Shown here one piece after another: positions 6,225 to 9,179 of a stretch of 9,179 nucleotides of DNA (within the stretch, counting starts at the first letter, position 1; every line of letters starts with the position of its first letter). The DNA comes from JAFLDD01 sp049314715 (lineage in GTDB: Bacteria; Pseudomonadota; Alphaproteobacteria; Rickettsiales; UBA3002): the NCBI GenBank assembly GCA_049314715.1, contig JBMOEL010000073.1:1-9179 (forward strand), given 5' to 3'. The position numbers and the translations under genes were made by a program. The notes beneath the pieces are model-generated. The model was not told the origin of the DNA. It saw only the letters and a program-made list of their open reading frames with translations, and made no database searches.

Positions 6225-6252
6225 AATATAGAGCATCACTCATGAATGACAA
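6225..6252 (-). promoter_or_regulatory. Putative phhB promoter in the phhB-tsaB divergent gap
   Basis: On the minus strand TTGTCA (6252-6247, inside the first codons of tsaB) and TATATT (6230-6225) are each one mismatch from consensus and 16 nt apart. They would give a ~20-nt leader containing the GGAG of phhB. On the opposite strand TACAAT (6222-6227) could serve as the -10 of tsaB with a very short leader, but no good -35 precedes it. A small inverted repeat TTGTA-T5-TACAA (6212-6226) lies between the two starts. Confidence 0.4.
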
Positions 6253-6868
6253 GGCTACATATCTCGCATTTGACTGCACCTCGGGCGATAGCTCGGTGGC
6301 GCTGCGCGTAGGCGATACACACTACTCGCAGACGATTCCTGCTGGTAAGCAATCTGCCCTGCTCATTGCAACGATTGATGCACTGCTGAAACAGGCAGCC
6401 GTTAAATATGAAGATATCACCGCTATCGTTACTACCACTGGGCCCGGCACATTCACAGGTATACGCATCGCATTGGCGGCGGCACACGGCATCCACCTCG
6501 TGACAAAAACGCCCCTTAAAACGTTGACCACAACCGAAGCCTATGCATGGCAAGCTGGCCAAGCGTGTGATGTGGTGCTGAATGCTGGTAAGGGCGAGCT
6601 TTATCACCAGTCATTTGATTTCACCGATAAGCCGATTGCCACTAGTAAGATTGTAATGATTGTGCCAAGCGCGTTGAAACTTCGTACATCGCATGTCGTC
6701 GGCAATATATTGATTGACCATGTAGTAAGCATGGTTGCACCGATTGATGCATCTATTCTGTGTAAGGCAGCGCCAAGCCTCGATATCACGCCACTTCACG
6801 AAGCTGTGCCCCTTTACATTCGCCCACCCGATGCCAAGTTGCCCGAAGCACGACAAGCTGCTACATAG
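6242..6868 (+). CDS. tsaB: tRNA t6A modification protein TsaB
   Basis: Partner of TsaD and TsaE in making N6-threonylcarbamoyladenosine at position 37 of ANN-decoding tRNAs. It is an ASKHA-fold scaffold without its own catalysis. The start is ATG 6242 (MNDKATYLAFDCTSGDSSVA), which matches the family's N-terminal beta strand and DTS-like motif (here DCTS, 11-14). The upstream in-frame ATG at 6128 would run through phhB. The signature GPGTFTGIRIALAAAHG is at 67-83. At 208 residues it is slightly short for the family (usually ~220-230), and the C-terminal half is divergent. No strong Shine-Dalgarno is seen. It is the first gene of a plus-strand run; rimI, its common neighbour, is not next to it. 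Confidence 0.93.
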   Translation: MNDKATYLAFDCTSGDSSVALRVGDTHYSQTIPAGKQSALLIATIDALLKQAAVKYEDITAIVTTTGPGTFTGIRIALAAAHGIHLVTKTPLKTLTTTEAYAWQAGQACDVVLNAGKGELYHQSFDFTDKPIATSKIVMIVPSALKLRTSHVVGNILIDHVVSMVAPIDASILCKAAPSLDITPLHEAVPLYIRPPDAKLPEARQAAT

Positions 6869-6887
6869 TCTCACCACGGAGGAACGT

Positions 6888-7466
6888 ATGAAAAAAATAT
6901 TCTTTGCACTCAGCGCACTTGCGCTACTTGGCTGCCAACCGGCACCCGCACCACAAAACCTTACGCCCATCAGCTTTGCGAATCAGCCGAAGATTCGATT
7001 AGCAGCCGTAGAAATTCGTGTGGTTGAGCAATATGAGCCACCGATGAAATCACCTAACGTGGAGCATATTTTCTTCATGACGCCTACAAACGCAATTAAA
7101 CAATGGGCGAGCGACAGACTACAAGCCGCGGGCACGAGCGGGCTGATGGAAGTAACGATTGATGATGCCTCCGTTGTGGAAGTTCCCTTGCCGAAAACAG
7201 AAGGCCTGCGCGGCTTCTTCACCGACGATCAGAGCGACCGTTATGATGGTAAAATCCGCGCCACATTCCGCATCTATGACGGTGTGCATGCTGTGGCGAT
7301 TGCGGAAGGCGACGTGAATATCGTGCGCTCGCGCTCGATTAATGAAAAGGCAACCTTGCAAGAGCGTGAACGCTTATTCCACAGCATGACGCAAGAAATG
7401 ATGACGCAATTTGATAGCGAGGCGGAAAAACGCCTGCGCCAATATTTTGCTGCGTTTTTGAGATAA
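6888..7466 (+). CDS. Predicted lipoprotein, function unknown
   Basis: A 192-residue protein starting at ATG 6888, with a near-perfect ribosome-binding site GGAGG (6878-6882). The N-terminus MKKIFFALSALALLGC is a type II signal peptide with lipobox LLGC, so Cys16 would be lipidated and processed by Lgt, LspA and finally Lnt (encoded at the left end). The mature part begins with a P/A-rich linker (QPAPAPQ), then a folded region with no transmembrane helix (KIRLAAVEIRVVEQYEPPM ... VEHIFFMTPTNAIKQWASDRL ... LMEVTIDDASVVE). A helical ending follows (ERERLFHSMTQEMMTQFDSEAEKRLRQYF). I recall similar unnamed lipoproteins in other Alphaproteobacteria but cannot assign a function. It lies 19 nt after tsaB and 3 nt before the TauE-like gene, so it is probably cotranscribed. 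A longer reading from 6735 overlaps tsaB and is rejected. Confidence 0.88.
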   Translation: MKKIFFALSALALLGCQPAPAPQNLTPISFANQPKIRLAAVEIRVVEQYEPPMKSPNVEHIFFMTPTNAIKQWASDRLQAAGTSGLMEVTIDDASVVEVPLPKTEGLRGFFTDDQSDRYDGKIRATFRIYDGVHAVAIAEGDVNIVRSRSINEKATLQERERLFHSMTQEMMTQFDSEAEKRLRQYFAAFLR

Positions 7467-7469
7467 TCG

Positions 7470-8381
7470 TTGCAGGTATATCTCCCCATTGCCGAAATCT
7501 CGGCCAATGTTTTTGAACTCGTGGCGCTTGGTGGCGTGACGGGGGTGATGGCTGGCCTGTTCGGTATTGGTGGCGGATTTTTGCTCACGCCGATTCTTAT
7601 GTTCATGGGTGTGGCACCTGCGGTGGCCGTTGCCACTTCAGCCAATCAGATTATCGCCTCGTCATTCTCGGGATACCTGAATCACCTAAAACATAAGCGC
7701 GTGGATGTATTGATGGGAAACCATCTGGTCGCGGGCGGTATGATTGGTGCAGCGCTGGGTATTATTTTGTTCAAAGCATTGAGCCGCGCGGGGCAAATCG
7801 ACCTCATCATCACCTTGCTCTATGTAACGATTCTCATACTCATCGGTGTTCTTATGGCACGCGAGGGATGGCTTTACCACCAAGGCCGCAAGCGTGATAT
7901 CGCAGAAGACGAAATTTTATTCCCACTCCTCGAAAAGTTACCTTTTCGTCGTCTATTTCCGCGTTCCGAAGTGACGCATAGTATTCTTTTGCCGATTGGG
8001 ATGGGCATTCTCACAGGTCTTTTAGTTGCGTTAATGGGAATTGGCGGTGGCTTCATCATGCTACCCATGATGCTCTATGTGCTGCGTATGCCGCCTTCGG
8101 TCGTGGTCGGTACTTCACTCTATCATATGACCTTTACCACTTCATTCACAACGCTGCTGCACGCCGTAACCACCCAAACGGTGGATGTTGTATTAGCATT
8201 ATTATTACTACTTGGTTCCGTGGTGGGTGCGCAATGGGGCGCGCGTCTTACTCACCGCTTACCCGTGCATTACTTACGCGCTTTGCTGGCACTGATTCTG
8301 TTCGCCGTGGCACTACGCTTGGGATACGGCCTGTTCGTCACCCCATCAGAAATTTTTACACTGACGGTAATTGAGCGATGA
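7470..8381 (+). CDS. TauE/SafE-family membrane permease
   Basis: A 303-residue polytopic inner-membrane protein of the TauE/SafE (DUF81) family, whose members export or import small sulfur-containing or organic anions; the substrate here is unknown. Two homologous halves are visible: VMAGLFGIGGGFLLTPILMF (26-45) and LLVALMGIGGGFIMLPMMLY (184-203). Each continues into a matching stretch, AVAVATSANQIIASSFSGYLNH and SVVVGTSLYHMTFTTSFTTLLH. About eight hydrophobic segments are present, with a charged cytoplasmic-type loop at ~131-168. The start is a TTG at 7470: no ATG occurs before residue 26, which would delete the first helix, and homologues begin similarly (MQxYLPIAE). The gene begins 3 nt after the lipoprotein stop and overlaps the next gene by ATGA. 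The following TIGR02186 gene is its usual partner in Alphaproteobacteria. Confidence 0.9.
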   Translation: MQVYLPIAEISANVFELVALGGVTGVMAGLFGIGGGFLLTPILMFMGVAPAVAVATSANQIIASSFSGYLNHLKHKRVDVLMGNHLVAGGMIGAALGIILFKALSRAGQIDLIITLLYVTILILIGVLMAREGWLYHQGRKRDIAEDEILFPLLEKLPFRRLFPRSEVTHSILLPIGMGILTGLLVALMGIGGGFIMLPMMLYVLRMPPSVVVGTSLYHMTFTTSFTTLLHAVTTQTVDVVLALLLLLGSVVGAQWGARLTHRLPVHYLRALLALILFAVALRLGYGLFVTPSEIFTLTVIER

Positions 8382-9106
8382 GGTTATTTTTACTCAGTGC
8401 ACTGTTACTGACTACGAATACAGCTCTGGCCCAGCCTTTAGCGAATTTTAATACACCCATTGTGTCGGACATATCCAAGCGCACCATCCAAATTCATGAG
8501 CGTTTCAGCGGCGAAGAATTGCTGCTTTATGGCGCGCGTAACGAGCAAGGCGACTTGGTGGTAGTCGTGCGTGGGCCTGAGGCTGATGTACGCATTCGTC
8601 GTAAAGAAAAAATCGCTGGTATGTGGATGCATGTAGAAAGCAGGCGCTATGGTCCGTTGCCGCTTTATTACGCGGTTGGCAGCACCAAACCGTTGGATGA
8701 ATTACTCAGCCCAACGATGCAGTCCTATTTGGGGATTGGCGCAGAGCATGTTATTGCGAAAGACACCAGCAGTAACGCTGTATTTGACCGCGGCATGCTT
8801 GACGAATTCTCGCGGCGACATTGGTATACGCATACGGCACCCATTCGCTATTTTGGTGAAACATTATTCCGCACCACCATTCCCTTTCCGGATTCGCTTG
8901 CTGAAGGAGATTACACTGTCATTAGTTACTTAGTGCGCGATGGTAACATTGTGAGCAGCCAAACGATTCCCCTACGCGCTTACAAAACAGGGGTTGATGC
9001 ATGGTTATTTAGTGTCGCCCATCATCAGCCATGGTTTTATGGGATTGCCAGCGTATTACTCGCCATTGGTGCTGGCTGGTTCGCCAACCGCTTATTTGCA
9101 AGATAA
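8378..9106 (+). CDS. TIGR02186 / Alph_Pro_TM membrane-anchored protein
   Basis: A 242-residue protein with a cleavable-looking signal peptide (MRLFLLSALLLTTNTALA, probable cut before QP), a ~195-residue periplasmic domain and one C-terminal membrane helix at ~219-239 (WFYGIASVLLAIGAGWFANRLF). Conserved-looking stretches are IQIHERFSGEELLLYGAR, LVVVVRGPEADVRIRRKEKI, GMWMHVES and LPLYYAVGS. This architecture fits the TIGR02186/PF09608 family, which is largely restricted to Alphaproteobacteria and found next to TauE/SafE permeases; its function is not known. The ATG at 8378 overlaps the permease stop (ATGA), indicating translational coupling and supporting a joint membrane role. It is the last gene of the plus-strand run and is followed by a GC-rich hairpin. 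Family recall is good but untested here. Confidence 0.86.
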   Translation: MRLFLLSALLLTTNTALAQPLANFNTPIVSDISKRTIQIHERFSGEELLLYGARNEQGDLVVVVRGPEADVRIRRKEKIAGMWMHVESRRYGPLPLYYAVGSTKPLDELLSPTMQSYLGIGAEHVIAKDTSSNAVFDRGMLDEFSRRHWYTHTAPIRYFGETLFRTTIPFPDSLAEGDYTVISYLVRDGNIVSSQTIPLRAYKTGVDAWLFSVAHHQPWFYGIASVLLAIGAGWFANRLFAR

Positions 9107-9110
9107 ATGA

Positions 9111-9127
9111 AGGGGGCCTTGCCCCCT
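9111..9127 (+). terminator. GC-rich hairpin after the tsaB operon
   Basis: AGGGGGC (9111-9117), loop CTT, GCCCCCT (9121-9127) lies four bases after the TAA at 9104-9106. The stem is strong but is followed by AACCCCCG rather than a T run. It may slow or terminate transcription, and it is also the first unit of the repeat at 9111-9179. Confidence 0.5.
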
Positions 9128-9179
9128 AACCCCCGCCGCAAGCGGCTCGCGCAGGTTGGCTACGCCTCTCTAACGAGTC
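9111..9179. repeat. Probable interspersed GC-rich repeat, cut by window edge
   Basis: The hairpin at 9111-9127 is followed by CCCCCTAACCCCC, then a second small hairpin GCCGC-AA-GCGGC (9135-9146). The CCCCCTAACCCCC core resembles the CCCTCCCTAACC core of the element inside ybeY, suggesting a related repeat class. The right end is outside the window, and I see no coding sequence in these 69 bases. Confidence 0.5.

Noticed and set aside
6128..6241. N-terminal extension of tsaB
   Set aside because: It would be antisense to phhB and TsaB homologues start at the equivalent of ATG 6242.
6735..6887. N-terminal extension of the lipoprotein
   Set aside because: It overlaps tsaB; ATG 6888 has a strong GGAGG site and begins a proper lipoprotein signal peptide.
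1..9179. tRNA, rRNA, riboswitch, transposase, toxin-antitoxin or phage genes
   Set aside because: Nothing in either strand showed a supporting motif or fold; the intergenic regions are short apart from the repeat island.

Overview
The window is a protein-coding stretch of a bacterial chromosome, most likely from an alphaproteobacterium of moderate G+C. Three things point there. The minus-strand order miaB-phoH-ybeY-corC-lnt is a classic alphaproteobacterial cluster. The right end carries a TauE/SafE permease followed by a TIGR02186 (Alph_Pro_TM) protein, a family described from Alphaproteobacteria. Several families of short palindromic repeats are present, including one inserted in frame in a gene, which recalls the repeat-rich genomes of Rickettsia-like lineages. 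I cannot name a genus.

Left part (1-5092, minus strand): one tightly packed operon read right to left. miaB (tRNA ms2i6A methylthiotransferase) overlaps phoH by 8 nt, phoH overlaps ybeY by 11 nt, ybeY is 14 nt from corC, and corC overlaps lnt by 4 nt (ATGA). lnt is intact as far as it goes but runs off the left edge. The products cover tRNA modification, RNA/ribosome metabolism (PhoH, YbeY), a CBS-domain CorC protein and lipoprotein N-acylation in the inner membrane. ybeY carries an in-frame GC-rich palindromic repeat of about 100 bp between its conserved TNVLSFP and LGD motifs.

Middle (5093-5404): a non-coding repeat island. It holds a short hairpin that may supply the -35 box of a leaderless miaB promoter, then one palindromic element nested inside another, then a run of 12 C in front of an unrecognised gene (5405-5806). 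That gene is more A+T-rich than its neighbours and uses AGA arginine codons. A hairpin at 5831-5855 separates it from the convergent pterin-4a-carbinolamine dehydratase gene phhB (minus strand).

Right part (6242-9106, plus strand): a second compact operon, divergent from phhB: tsaB (t6A tRNA modification), a small conserved-looking lipoprotein, a TauE/SafE-type permease with a probable TTG start, and a TIGR02186 membrane-anchored protein overlapping it by 4 nt. A GC-rich hairpin/repeat follows and runs to the window end.

In many Alphaproteobacteria tsaB, rimI, fur and miaB form one co-directional run. Here tsaB and miaB point away from each other and rimI and fur are absent between them, so the repeat island and unknown gene sit where the ancestral order has been broken. 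I see no defence system, CRISPR array, transposase or RNA gene. The most unusual features are the repeat-in-ybeY and the regulatory layout of the repeat island.
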